NCBI GenBank assembly: GCA_030512295.1
Contig: JAULSR010000002.1
Span: 3,782,001 to 3,846,000, forward strand
Source: Bombardia bombarda
Taxonomy: Eukaryota; Ascomycota; Sordariomycetes; Sordariales; Lasiosphaeriaceae
DNA length: 64,000 nucleotides
Reading direction: 5' to 3'
Under the pieces are notes generated by a model. That model saw only the letters and a list, made by a program, of their open reading frames with translations, made no database searches and was not told where the DNA came from. Position 1 is the first letter of the stretch. The number at the start of each line of letters is the position of its first letter. Of the stretch, positions 45,690 through 57,981 are shown in pieces. A program made the translations under genes and the position numbers.

Positions 45690-48600
45690 TGTGGCGATCT
45701 CGAGTGTGTGCAGGAAGCTGTGGTGAGACTAAGTTCCCTTGCCTATAATGGCGTGTGTGGGTATCGTGCGCGTAGCGGTGCTGGGAATGAGTACCTAGAT
45801 TGTGATGAGCGTCCAAGAATAAAAATCGCAAACAATATTGCTGGTGAAGTTGACGAAGGGAGGGAGCCGATCGAGGGCGGAAGCAAAGAGACGCCCTTAT
45901 ATGTTGAGTGTCTGGGCCACGTTTCGAGAGGAGGTGGGACAGTGGAACATGCGTAGCAGGGGAAGGAAGGGAGGACAAGTCAGGCAGGGACGAGAAGCAG
46001 GAACGGAGTCATATATGGCTCGCTCATTCCGTGCACCACCCAGCTTTAGTACTTTGGTTGTCCAGGTACCTCTTTCCCTTTGTGCCTGCCCTGAACTCGG
46101 TGAGCACCAGCTTCAGGACCCCCGCAGTGTCCATGAATGGTCTGTGGCCCACGGCAAGTGTGGAGTTGGGCCTGCTGCAGAAATATCTACCTCAAGAAGG
46201 AGCAAACAGCGAAGCCAATGTGTGGGCGATCTTTGTCCATCGCGGCCGGGTTGTGGTCGCACCTGGTGAATGTACCAAGGTACATGGTACTTGTCATTGA
46301 GTGAATGATCTGACCAGCCTATAATATTCTGGGAAAAAGCTAACGCCAGATTCGTTTGGTATGGATACCGCACTCTTACACGTACCGTACCGTACCTGCC
46401 CCGTGGCAGGAAGCGCAAGTGGTAACCTACCTAGCAGCAGGTAAGGTGGGTGGTTGGGACCAGGTGCGCCTGCATCACTTGGCTAGGCTCTGATGTCAGC
46501 GAACATCGACCCTGCGATTCCCGTTTCTCGGGTTACTGTATCCCATACTCTGCCAACCAGCTGAGCTTATTGAGTGACAGCTCGTGCGAGTACGTATTTC
46601 TCCATTGGCGTCTTCAATCAGGCGTGTTTAGAGAATTTGAAAGGTGGCAGGGCAGGTCTGGCAGGTTAAGCAAGTGAGGTGGCAGGTCGCAGACGGCGCC
46701 GCGGGCGGGGGCGGGACCGTTCGGGCGGTTGGGCGCCCCCAGCCAATGAAGTTGCCTTCCGACTACCGGTAAGGGTGGCCTGAAGGTTGGGCATGGATGG
46801 ACATGCTGCACGCTGCAAGCCAGCGCACTGAATCCCAGGCGCCAAAAAGCTTGTTTCTCCTCCCTCCCGCCTTCCCCCTCACCGCAAGAGAATCGCGAAG
46901 AAAGAGAAAGGGACGACACGATGCGCAGCCTGCCTGCAAAACAATGCTTCCAATTGTTTGATGCCAAGATATGGGATTTTTTCCAAAGTTCAGTTGTTGA
47001 AGGGCCCTGTCACGTCTCACAACAGCTGCCGGCCGAGCCCAGTGACTTCATGGCATCTGCGCTACTTGCACCTTCGCGCCGTAGGTTGGCCGCAGAGAAG
47101 GCGCAGGTGTCCGGTCTTGCACCGCGTAGCAGGCAAGATCTGACTGCTGTGCAGCCGTTACCTCTGGAGTGAAGGGTCCGCGCCTGCAAGCTTCCGCGAA
47201 TGATTGATTCATTAACAACTAGCAAGTGCGATAAAGTTTGCTGTCACGTCCGATCTTGATGCTGCTTCTGTTGTTTTTCTAATCAGGGCTAGGTGCAGAA
47301 AACCAAACCCGTACCTAGATATTCACACTAAGCGTTCTTTTCCATCACCCTCTTCGTATCTGCACATATGCAGTTCGGTACCGTGAAAATCATTCTGCAA
47401 ACCGCAAGTCCGGCTTGTCTCCGACTGAAACAAAAGGTGGCTACGGTGGGATGCACTGCACCAATAACGGCCGACCGCCCACAGGCAGGAAAAAGGGGTG
47501 GGCTTCAGTGGCGTCTTTGTGTGGAATGTTCTTCTGCAATACCAACCTATCGCTTCCTCTACACATAGCAGTAGCTGAGCGGTTGAAAGGCTAGAAGTAC
47601 CGCTGTTAGGTGAACCATAATCTTAGTATATGAAATCTGATCGCTCCATTAACAGCTAGACGCGATCGGTACCCAGAGAACACCTCTTAGGCTCACCCTG
47701 CCTCTTCATACCAATCACCAGCCTCCAGCAGGCACCACACAGCCATCTGCTTGCCTCAAAAGGGGCTGCACCTGCGATATGCTGAGTCCGGAGCTACTAC
47801 TTTGTATGTTCTTTTGCTTCATTTCTCTCAATTTCGGTCCAGAAGCCACAGATGTCACAGTTGCAAGATTATCCATTTATCCACACAACCCTTCATCTTT
47901 CCATCTCGGAGCGGTGATACAGGCAGCGCCAGAAATGGACAAACATGGTCAGATATTAACCAGCCTCACCTCGGTGTGGGACTGGATCAAGTCAGGAAGT
48001 ACCCTGTACCTTGAGCTGACCACGCAAGGTTGGCCCAGAAAGGTGAACACAGACCGATAATGATTTCATCGAAGTCAATCCTTATTTCGACCCTAACAGC
48101 TCACTGGAGCGCATCCTCTGTTATCTTGAATGGACCGTTTTCTGCCCATCGATCGAGACCAATGGCTCAAAGTACGAGGGTACCTGGGCTCGCTCGAGCT
48201 AGGTTGGCCCGGATTGCTGGATCACCGGGAATAAAACAAAGACAAGAGTCGGCGCGGTACCGCCTTCCTCGTATTGCACCTGCCGTGTCCGCTTCTATTC
48301 ATGGCAATTGGCCGATTATTCTTGCCCTCTACGCGTCTGGTGTTGTCGATCTTCAGTGGTGCGACAAAGGGCGAGGCGGGGAGACGGTGGGGCTTGCTCG
48401 CCAACGACCTGGAGGGGAAGTTGACCGTCAGGGGAACGGCGATCGCTAAAATCCGTCAACACCATCCCCCGCTTGCCCAACGCGCCTGCCAATATGGCCT
48501 TTGAGATGGTATTGAATTCTCGATGCCGCCTAAGCGGCCGAGAGCCAATGTGGAGTGCAAGGAATCAGTCTCAACAGTCCATGTCGTGAAAGAACTCGCG

Positions 48601-51600
48601 GCGTTGGGGCTTGCACGCCTCGTAGCGCCTCTTCAGGGGGTGGGTCAACACCAGCCAATAGCGAAACTTCAGTTATTTGATCAAGATGCACGCCAGCTCA
48701 AATCCACGTTGCCACGGTAGAGGAGCTTGGGAGGAAAGTGCGGTCCCTTTTCGCGTCCATCGGTCATCCTAAAACTCCAGCAAGCGGCTTTGGATTTCCT
48801 CACTCGTTCATTAAGGCCGCATTGGCGGAAGGGGAGTACTCGTTTTATGGTAGTGCAATGAGTATTTTGCTGCAGAATCCGCCTTTCGCTTAACAAAGTA
48901 TTAGTACCTCCAAACACACGCGCGCTCCCCCACACAAGTTCGCAAGTCGACCCAGACTCTGAGACTCAAATCATCAGTTATTGCATCACGAAAATCAAGT
49001 AAATTTCGGTTCAATATGCAAACCTACATATCTTTTTTCCACCAGCCGCGATTATAAACATCATGTAATCTATCTGTAATTATGGACTCGAGAAATAGCT
49101 GCAGTTGAACCATCAAATCCCCGAGCAGCAACAAGCCTGAAACCAGAATGACGGAAAGAGAAATAGTGTTGAGTTAGCTCGCCTGTTCTTGACTATTGCT
49201 GACGTCCGCGTAGTAAATTGAGACCTGGCCGTCAAGCTCATCACCTGGCGACAAAACATTTGAAGCCACACATCATGGATGTTGATCTCGAGAATTGATG
49301 CTTAGAAGTAGCCCCGCTCTCCCACATCAGTCATGACATCATTGACGCAATCCCTGTCCAAGGCCGCGTTATCAAACAGTTGTTAAGTCTCATCAATCCC
49401 ACCCCACGCGCCAACAACCACGCGCACTTGACGAAGATCATCTTTGCCGGGACAGCCGGGGTCTGCTTGTCAGGATCTGCCGACGCCCGTCTGTGCCCTT
49501 CAAAGTGTCTTGCTCTTGGCGTCTAATTCCTAGATCAATGACATTGTTTCATACACCATGCAGCTATATTCCTTTGCTTGCAACTGGCTTTCATGAGTGA
49601 GTCGCTCCTCGAAACACGACATCAAATCCGCCGAAATGGAAGGATGGCCAAGGAAGGGTCTTTGTTACACAGATACAACGCCCGAGAACAGCTGCTCTTA
49701 TTGAGCGTATCTCCCAATTAAGTGGTCTGGCAGGTGGCTCCTTGCGGCCAAACTCACAAATTGATAGCAGATAAACAACAGACAAGCTTGGAGAGGCATA
49801 CACAGCTCAGAGAACCTATCATAACTCCCAATAACTACGAACCTAAATTCGATTATCAGGCTCATCGAAGTTTGCCGCGGTCGGTGGTCGCGATGAGGCA
49901 GTATGTGTCTGTATTTGTGTTTGTGTTCAGATACGTACATATGTACGTTGCTTGTGTATCCCCCCCAGCATCACTGAGTACGTGTAGTTTGTGTGCGCAG
50001 TACAACATAAGCACATCTAGCAGACACACTCACTCACTCGTACAGTAGGTTTACTACCAAGGATACCTTACTCAACCAGGTACAGCTCCCAGAAAACAGG
50101 ACACGCAATGGCAGCATCCAGGTCCGAAGAGAAAACGCGTTCACACTTGCCAGGTGGCAGTCTTAACACGACACAAGTTACTCACCCTTTTACACATCTC
50201 CTCGAGTCCGATATTTTCCAAGGCCATGTCGAGCTCACACACTTACTCCCGTCCCCATCAAAAAGCAAAGCCACTCCTCAGAGGCGCACAAAGAAATGCG
50301 GCCGAAGCGGTCGCAAAGCCAGCCATCTATCTATCTGGTACCACCCGCCCGCTTGTGCGCCCAGCTCATTTCCCTTCTCGGCCACGTCCCGCTTGCGCTT
50401 GCTTGCTTCGCCGATATTTTACATACTCCCATTGCCGCTAACAAAAACTATCTCCACACACTCACAAATACATCACAAATAAGCACGAACAACAGCCATA
50501 TCCACCCAACCTCGGCCTGTATACATCCCACCATGCTACGTTGCTATTGTGATCAGTTGAGCTAGGTGTACGTTGGTAGTCTCTCCCGTGCGGTGTCACC
50601 ATGACACAGCATATACTGCTGTTTGTGGGAGAATCAAAGGGGACCGGACGGGACCCCTGTACGACATTTAAGCAAATTCCGGCCGAGGCTATGCTTTCCT
50701 TGTTTACTTGTTTTATGCCCTTTGCTCAGATGCCTGTAATCCCATTCTGCTGCTGGTTTCGCTGCTCGGGAGATGAGACAGACTCAATTTCATCCACAAG
50801 TCACGACAGTACACAAATCTACCAAATTGAATTATTTCTCGTAGTAATTATCCTTGTCCATGTTATCAGTCGTCTCGGTTCCTGTGGGCTGCGGGGGCAC
50901 ATATAATGTGGGCATTTGAATGTTCCTATGTATATAAACTAGCTCACCTAGATAAAAGTTACAAAAGTGATAGCTAGGTAGATGGGCAAGCTGCTCACAT
51001 ACGATGTTGCTGAATTTAGCCTGGGTGGCCTTTTGGTCGCGATGAAGTTTTTGGTAATGTGTAAAGCGAGCTTCCTAGCTATACATTTCTCACCTGTTTC
51101 TTTAACCAAGGCCGACTGACAATGCGTTATCATTGGTGTATGCTTATCTCGTCCTCCCCAAAGGGCCAAACCATGGCACTGCTGTGGGTCACCAGCAACT
51201 TCAACCGGTAAATTAAGCCATCATCAAAACCATAACTGTCTTTGCATTTGGATACTGAACTCATTCTCCGACATACATCATTAAAGGGGTTGAGATGCAC
51301 ATCAATAGTTTCGTATTGACATCGTACCCCAATCCCAAATCAAGCCAATGTTTGTTCTCTCACACCATATCGGGACGCAAGGCAGCACAGTCGACATCTA
51401 AAGAAATACCTAGAAAACCATCTCGACTCCTAACCTAAAGATGCAAAAAAACTAATACTGGATCAGAGTTTTCACCAATTCTCTGACAAAGATACCCATA
51501 CCCGGGTGAGATTACAAGAAGCACGGGCGGGCGACGAAATCACAACAAGGCAAAAGACAAGTATCATATATCTCATATTCCATTAACGCCTCCGTCACAT

Positions 51601-51886
51601 CAGGATGCTTGAACGCTACTAAGCCGTCCTCGCCCCCCCCAAAAGCAAGCAAGTATATGCAATTACCCAGATGGCAGTCTATTAAATTTCCCCAGCAGTC
51701 CCCCTTCATCATGACCAAGCCACATATCGTGCAAGTATTCCACCATCATGCAGGCCGCCCAAACAAACAATGAGCAAAAGGTATCCAAAAGCTAAAAAGA
51801 AAACGCACGCACAACAAGCACAATCTCCCACTCACCCCAACCACATCTTACACTCTCTCCACATCCATCCTCAGCCTAATAAGCTA
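45690..51886. other. Long intergenic stretch, no credible gene
   Basis: 6.2 kb without a convincing gene. A 75-codon frame at 49299-49526 (+) without ATG has a protein-like run (HDIIDAIPVQGRVIKQLL). A 93-codon frame at 47779-48060 (+) starts with a hydrophobic, signal-like segment. Neither has family features. GTACC-type short repeats lie at 46275-46400. The region just before 45950 has the CT-rich character of the PIR promoter. Confidence 0.5.
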
Positions 51887-53056
51887 CTACTGAGGCGGGT
51901 GATATGGCTGCTGCTGACCTGGCGCTGGCGTTCCATTAGGGCTGTACATCTCATGAGCTGGGGCGCCCTGGTACGGCGAGGGCTGCTGCTGGGGGTAGTA
52001 GTTGGGTGCTGGGGAGACGGCCGGTGATGGGTAGCCGGACTGGGGCACCTGCTGCTGCTGGTAGTGCTGCGGGGGATATTGCTGCTCCTGCTGAACAGGG
52101 TACTGTTGCTGCTGCTGCTGCTGCTGGACAGGATATTGCTGCTGAACAGGGTACTGCTCCTGCTGGATCTCGGGCTTCTGCTCGGTGTACTGGGGGTAGA
52201 CACCAGGGGCGGCGGCGGCGGTGGTGGCGCCGGTCGTCTGGGCGTTGAGCATGGGCGTCTGCTGCGCGTTCATCTCGACGGTGCCGTTGTGGGGAGCGCC
52301 GCTGCCCTTGGTGGAGGCCTGGTGGAACATACGGAAGCTGTGGCCGTTCCAAACGAGGGTGGCGATAAAGAGGAGCCTAGTGGTAGAATTGTCGGTTAGC
52401 ATTTGGGTTTGGAGACGGCTATCGGTTGGAAGCAACTGGCTAAAAGTTAAAACTCACATCTGAAGCGCACTCAGGCCTGCGATGCCGGAGATGATGCCAA
52501 GGCCAGCATCGGTCGCGACAGCCACGCGCTTCTCGAGCTCGCGCTTGCTGATGGTGCAGTGGTTGGCGCTGACGGTGCTGCCGTCGTCATAGCAGCCCGA
52601 GACATTGACCCTGTCGGTGAAGCTGGAACGCAGGTGGGCGTTGGCGCCCAGAGAGGCCAGCCACATGATGGCGAGGAACAGGTCGAGAGCCAGGATTGCC
52701 CAGATGTTGTAGGCGTCACGGGCGCTGGCGACGTTTACCGTTACGAGGGCGTAGATGACGACGACCCAGGTCATCAGGCACTATGACACGAATTAGCCTG
52801 GCTGCTCCAGCTCGAGAAACAGAACAGGAGAGGGGCGAGGACGTACGACGACGAGAGCAAACACGTTCGCGTCCAAGGCCAGTCCGTGGATAAGATATCC
52901 AGCCATGCCCAGAATGATGATTGAGAAAAACATCTGGAAGCCGCGGGCGACGGTGTGCCATACTGGAGTCGCAACGATGTAGGGCTCTTCGCTGCCCACC
53001 GCGGCCTTCGGGGCGCCCCAGTACTGCTGGGGACCGGTAGCTTTGACTTCGGCCAT
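51887..53056 (-). CDS. MARVEL-domain membrane protein
   Basis: 340-aa protein from exons 53056-52847, 52780-52458 and 52376-51887 (donors GTACGT and GTGAGT, acceptors TAG). After a 35-residue cytosolic N-terminus come four membrane helices with the spacing of the MARVEL family: FFSIIILGMAGYLIHGL, the helix crossing the first splice junction (ALVVCLMTWVVVIYALV), IWAILALDLFLAIMWLASLGA, and the last helix crossing the second junction. Two Cys lie in the loop between helices 3 and 4. The C-terminal 130 residues are Gln/Pro/Tyr-rich with YPVQQ repeats and are probably cytosolic and disordered. MARVEL proteins work in membrane apposition and vesicle traffic; fungal members often locate to the plasma membrane. 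Confidence 0.87.
52065..52165 (-). repeat. CAG/CTG-rich coding repeat (YPVQQ)
   Basis: Repeats encoding YPVQQ units and an eight-residue Q run in the tail of the MARVEL protein. The CTG runs on the plus strand are prone to length change. Confidence 0.85.
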
Positions 53057-54661
53057 TGCGATAGTTTGTTAGTCGACTATGAGGGAGGTGTAGGGGCTGG
53101 TGTATCTGGGCGTCAATGGTGGACCTCGAGGGTTAGTAGACGTCGAACTTGGCGATGGCGAGGAAAGAAGGCGTCGACAGAAGGGGAAGGAGACGAACAC
53201 CCGGGTCATCCACAGGTTATATTTCTTTCCTAGCCCCCGGGGGCATCGAGCAGAGAGTCCGGGGTATGATGCCCCCCATGCTGACCGGAAGAGAGCCCTC
53301 TCATGTCTTGGTCCTTGATTTTCCGCGGTGCTGGCTGGCTGCCTGGTCGCATGTCATGCAAGCCATGGCAGCAAGAAAGCACAAGCACTAGGCAAGGCAG
53401 ATTGTCAATCGCTAGCGAACGAAGCAAGGTCGAAGCAGCGCGAGATGCATGCATCGTGGTGATGCCCAAGCTCAAGGCGGTAACGCTCTCAACGCTAGCC
53501 TCTCAGCCGCACCATGGTTGGTTGCATCCAGTCCCGCCTGGCCCTTGTCGATGCTGTCGTTTACGCGAACCAAGACTGATGTTCATTCGCTATCCCCAGG
53601 CGATGCTCAGGCATGGAGGGTCTGGTGGCTGAAACTGGTGCGGAGAGCGAGATCCGGATGTTCAGGCACATGCAGATTTCTTTTCTCCTCCTCTCCTCTT
53701 CTGTTTTTCTCCTTTCTTTTTGTTTTTCTTGATGGCGATGATTTTTTTGGGGGGTTCTGCTTCTTTTCTTTTTCAGACTCGACGACAAGAGCTGGGTCTG
53801 GGTCCAGGCCCAGGCCCAGGCCCCAGCTCTGTTTCACCCACTTCGCTTGCGGATGCCCGCTTAGGCGGAAGAGCGCCAAAACCCCAGACACCTGGAAGTG
53901 GACCAGCGTTACCAGCGATCCCTCAATATTGGCTTGGCAGCTCCACTCCGCTAAGCATGCCGTAAATCAAGGAGAAAAGCATTTTTCCTCTGGCAGTTGA
54001 CCGCAGCGACTGCAGTCAGTCATGGCCACGCGCGGCTCCTTGATTGGATGCAGACTCACTGGAGGCTTCCCGAGTCGCGACCCAAAGTTCCTAGGCCATT
54101 TTATTATCCGTTTGATGTTTTTTTGTTTTTTTTGTGTGCTGTTCTTGTGTGCTGTTCTTGACAGTATCAGGCGGGCCCAGACTCGCAATAACATTGCTAC
54201 CTTACTCAGCGCTGGGGACTAGAGAAAAAAGAAAATCAGAATATCTCATTCTTGTCTTCTCGCAATATCCATCAAATGCTATGAAGTGGACAAAGCCTCA
54301 AAAACCGGTAGGCTCGTATACGGAGTGCACATTGCATGCGGCTCTGTGCTAATTGCGCCATTGGCGTCGGCGGGCGGTGCGGAATTCGCTTCTCAGGTTC
54401 CGCAGAGCGCCCAATCTGGCGCCCACCGCGAGAATTGCCAAGCCTCCCGTCGTGTGGCTTGATGGCTAGGTGTGCATGCTCGACCGTTGGTTGACATGAT
54501 AAGTAACATTTCCCCGCGCTTACGAATAGGTAATTTTGACGCGCTCGACAACATCAATTCGCGTCGTTGAAATTATCGGTCGGCTGGTGTCAAGTGGTAT
54601 CATGGGACTTCCCATTCCATATGTCCATGTGCTGTCTGTTTCCTTCTGATCCGTGTCCGCC
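53057..54661. other. Intergenic: no credible gene
   Basis: MARVEL promoter side, plus a short tandem GGCCCA repeat at about 53803-53825 and T-rich runs at 53700-53780 and 54115-54135. Shadow frames only. Confidence 0.55.
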
Positions 54662-55685
54662 TCAAGTTCTCAACTGTATCTCGCTGGCTTCGATCAACTG
54701 CGACATGAGCTTTGTCGGCACTATCATCACATAGTCCTCCTCCATGTCGTGCACCGCCGCGGTGACAGCAGCGTCGTTATTATCCTCCTCCGCATCGTCG
54801 ACAACGCTGTCCTCTTCGTCGCTGTTGATGGGTAGGGGAACCCATTGCTGGCCGAAGCGGGCCGACAATTCAGCTTCCTTCAACAAGTGACAAACTTGAC
54901 GGCGGAGCTTGTAGAACTGGGAACCCTAACGCCAAACAAACATGTCAGTACTCGGTAAGGCAAAACGGCCTTGCAAATAAGATGGGTGGAGGGTGCATGT
55001 AACAAAATCATCACATACAGGTACTTCCATGCCTCCTTGAACGGAATGGACGAGCTCGATGGCGGCGCGCTGGGCTAGTACTGGGATCAGGCGGCACTTG
55101 TGGCCCTCGACGAAGCACCGCAGACAGTGCTGGACTGGGCCCGATTCGCTGGCCACCGAGATGCAGTCGCCGGTCGACTCTTCGTCTATCACAGACTGCA
55201 GGCAGTGAAAGCATGGCACGCATCGCAGCTGGCCGGATCTGACCCCGGGCTTGGCGCTGGAGAAAGGTTCTCTGTTAGAGCCAGTGCACCGAGAGACCAC
55301 GTAAGCAAGAAGACCGAAGAAGGGAAAGACTAACCAAGCAGGAGACAATATGGCGGTCTCTTCATCGTTCCCCCCCTCGTTCTCATCGTCAGCTTCCCTC
55401 TCCATGTCCTCCATCCCCATGTCTGCTACGGGCACAGGAATGGGCCCGTCGGTTGGCTCATCGGTGTCATCGGGAGTAGGGGGTTGCATGGCTGGGAGAC
55501 CCGAGGAAGAGGATGGAGGCTCGATGACGCTTCTGATATTGTCGCCTTCCCAGCGTTTGAGCACCTTCTTCTGCAGAAGGGCGGAAGGCAACATAGCGTC
55601 GAGTCAGTTGTGGTTAAAAATAACAAAAAGGAAAGTTGTGGTTAACCTGAACAATAACAATGGAAAAGTTGCGAGGAAGCTGCAT
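54662..55685 (-). CDS. Cys-rich zinc-module protein
   Basis: 258-aa protein from four exons: 55685-55647, 55570-55335, 55256-55019 and 54925-54662 (39, 236, 238 and 264 nt). The first exon is a 13-codon mini-exon (MQLPRNFSIVIVQ) that splices in frame to KKVLKRWEGD; without it no good start exists. An acidic linker leads to a Cys module over about residues 95-145 (C-x2-C, then CFHC, then CLRC with further Cys). The pattern resembles a Cys-rich module common in uncharacterised Sordariomycete proteins, with probable zinc binding. The last exon is helical and acidic. Function unknown. Confidence 0.72.
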
Positions 55686-57252
55686 CGTGATCGAAGCCTT
55701 AAATCCCAGCGCTGAGTAACAGTCGTTCCGGGGGTTGTTTGCGCTGCCCTTGAACATTTTGAACACTTGCAAACACACATAGCAGCACACTCCTGCTTGT
55801 GTCTGTCTTCAATCCCGTCTCCAGCAGGGCGCCACTTCGTCATGGCAACCTCTTTTGCGTATTGTCGGCACTTTGCCTGGCTGTCACATTCAGCCAACAT
55901 GGAGTGTACCTGAGGACAGTCAAATCTTCTGCGATTACCCGAAAACGTCACTCATGCACACCATGGCAAGCATGGCTCTCAGCTCCGACCGGACGCACAT
56001 GCACTTGCAGGTTACAGCTGCCCTTCACCTTTTAGCCCCACAACAACGCGCAAGAGTGTGGCTCCACCAACAAACGGCTTGACCAATCAGATGAATCTTG
56101 GATACCTAATCCGGCAGGAGTAGTCGTACGTGAAGTTTGGTGAAGTCGGAAGTCCCGCTGCAAATAAGGCTGTGGTATTTGAGGTCTGTAGAGAAATATA
56201 TATATTTCCATCTCGTACTACCATCTCGTACTAGTAACCTCACAGGATTTAAGACTACCTGTGTCTGTTTGAATCAGGAGTATGTAGATTACTGCCCCTA
56301 TATACACCTACCATTGATAACCCATTTCAAATTATTTATTAACCCGTTATCCCTGTTTATTTTACACTCGTTTCTGGAGCAGAGGTAATGTGCGGCTCCC
56401 TCGTGGACCTGTTTGCATGTCCTTAGAATGGCTACGTCTGCCTTGGCATGTCTTCTTTCCGTCCCTTAATTGTGCGTCTGAAAGGGGTTCGGCAGTCCTT
56501 TACGGCGATGGAGCCGAGGATGAGCCACAAGTATTGGTAGATCTCCTCGCGGAGGAAGGCGTTGAGACGGAGGAAGGGGAAGGTGGCTTCCTGGGCGCTG
56601 CTGGGGACCAGGCTGGCCATTATGTGTTTGTACTGTGGTGTCTGAGAAGACGAGGAGGATCAAGGCTGGTTCCAAGTCGTGGTTGCAAGAATGGTGGAAA
56701 AAGTTGCTGAGGTCAGAGGACCAGCCGAGACTGGGGTTGAGGTGATGTAAAGAAGAGAAAAGAGGACATGGAGGCAAGGTGGGGTGGTGGGCAAGTAAGG
56801 AAAGAAAGCCGTCGGTCTGGTTTCTGTCGAGCAGTGTCCGTGCGTGCCAGTTCCCGTCTGCCATGTCTCTTTCTTCAATGGAAATGGCTTGGCTTCAGTG
56901 ACTGACAGCTTCCATCAGAGGCTACAATCCAGTTATACTTCACAGCCGTCCTGGCATCGTGACTTTTTTCTTTTTTCCACCACCTTTTTCAACCCCTGAC
57001 GTAAATAATAGACGGCCACCTCGTGCTGTCTCTGAGGATCTGTATCCTCTCGGCCCGCTCAACGATAGCACGGCTATTCACCGTAGCAATAGCGCTGCCA
57101 TAGGCTAGAGTAGCTCGGGCTTTACTTCCCCCCACCCAAGTAACGGCCCGGCGACACTCCAGATCATCGGCACTGCTGCGGATCCCGATGACGGCACTCA
57201 CGGACTCGGTGAGCTTGCCCGCCGACAGCTTGACCTGGACGACGACAATTCA
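55686..57252. other. Intergenic with gene remnants
   Basis: Holds a short F-box-like remnant (56432-56620, -) and an open minus-strand frame at about 56989-57240. The latter lacks an ATG but looks moderately protein-like (RAVTWVGGSKARATLAYG). Nothing else is seen. Confidence 0.45.
56432..56620 (-). pseudogene. F-box-like N-terminal remnant
   Basis: ATG-initiated frame of 62 codons. FPFLRLNAFLREEIYQYL resembles the F-box-like start common in fungal proteins (FxFLxLPxELRxxIYxYLL). The frame ends soon after, and no downstream exon could be joined. Probably a truncated relic, or chance similarity. Confidence 0.35.
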
Positions 57253-57981
57253 ATGCCAGACGTGCAAGAAGAGCAGTTCGTCAACAACGTCTTTCTTCCC
57301 CCTTCCCTGTCCCAAAACCAAAACACCTTTAACACGCCCAACACCGCCAACAAAGGACAAGGAGCCAAGGACGCAATCATGGACGCCACTCTCCCCCAGG
57401 ACAACAACCAGGAACAAGAGCCCGGCAATGACCCCGTCGCCGCCTCTCTCCCCTCGGAAGACACCCCGTCCGTACCAATCCCGCCCACTCCCACTCAGGC
57501 GAAACAGGCCGTGAACGCCCCTGGCATCCCCCACCGCCCCCAACCCCTTATCGATAAGCCTGCCGCCGCCGCCGCCCCCCAGGCTCAAAAGGTCAACCGC
57601 CCCGCCACCAACCTCCCCAAGAACAGCACGGCCGCGCCAATCGAGGACAGCGCCGCCCTCGAGGGCCACGAGGTCGCCGACGCAGGCTACGGGCACTGGC
57701 CCAAGGGTATGGAGACGCGTCGCCAGCGTCAACGCTATCCTCTGCAGCAGCAGCGTCGCTACGTCAGACACAAGCTGGACTTTTCCGAGGGCTTCGAGGG
57801 CATCTTTCGGCAGATGCGGGAGCAGCGTGGAAGCGGAAGTGGAAGCATAAGTGCTGCGGCTTGTGATCACAGCGATCCTAACTGCGCTTCTTTCACGGGC
57901 GAGGAGATGAGCTGGGAGGCGTCACTTACTATGATGGCGCAGGTTAGCGTGGGTGGGTGGATGGATTTCTGCCTATTATAG
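57253..57981 (+). CDS. Pro/Gln/Ala-rich hypothetical protein
   Basis: Open frame of 242 codons with ATG 57253. The first 150 residues are low complexity (Pro, Gln, Asn, Ala). Around 155-195 there is a basic QRQRYPLQQQRRYVRHK stretch and a possible amphipathic helix. The last 12 codons may be read-through of an intron (CAG then GTTAGC near 57943). The complementary strand is also open for 206 codons because of base composition, so coding status is uncertain. The 3' end overlaps the minus-strand remnant by about 110 bp. Confidence 0.45.
   Translation: MPDVQEEQFVNNVFLPPSLSQNQNTFNTPNTANKGQGAKDAIMDATLPQDNNQEQEPGNDPVAASLPSEDTPSVPIPPTPTQAKQAVNAPGIPHRPQPLIDKPAAAAAPQAQKVNRPATNLPKNSTAAPIEDSAALEGHEVADAGYGHWPKGMETRRQRQRYPLQQQRRYVRHKLDFSEGFEGIFRQMREQRGSGSGSISAAACDHSDPNCASFTGEEMSWEASLTMMAQVSVGGWMDFCLL

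Noticed and set aside
47779..48060. 93-codon frame with signal-like start
   Set aside because: Possible small secreted protein, but no cysteines or conserved features and poor context.
56466..56864. 132-codon minus-strand frame overlapping the F-box-like remnant
   Set aside because: His/Pro/Leu-rich without domain; the other frame holds the recognisable F-box-like start.
57250..57870. 206-codon minus-strand frame opposite the Pro/Gln-rich ORF
   Set aside because: Gly/Leu/Val-rich translation mirrors the Pro/Gln/Ala codons of the other strand; no domain and no splice signals.
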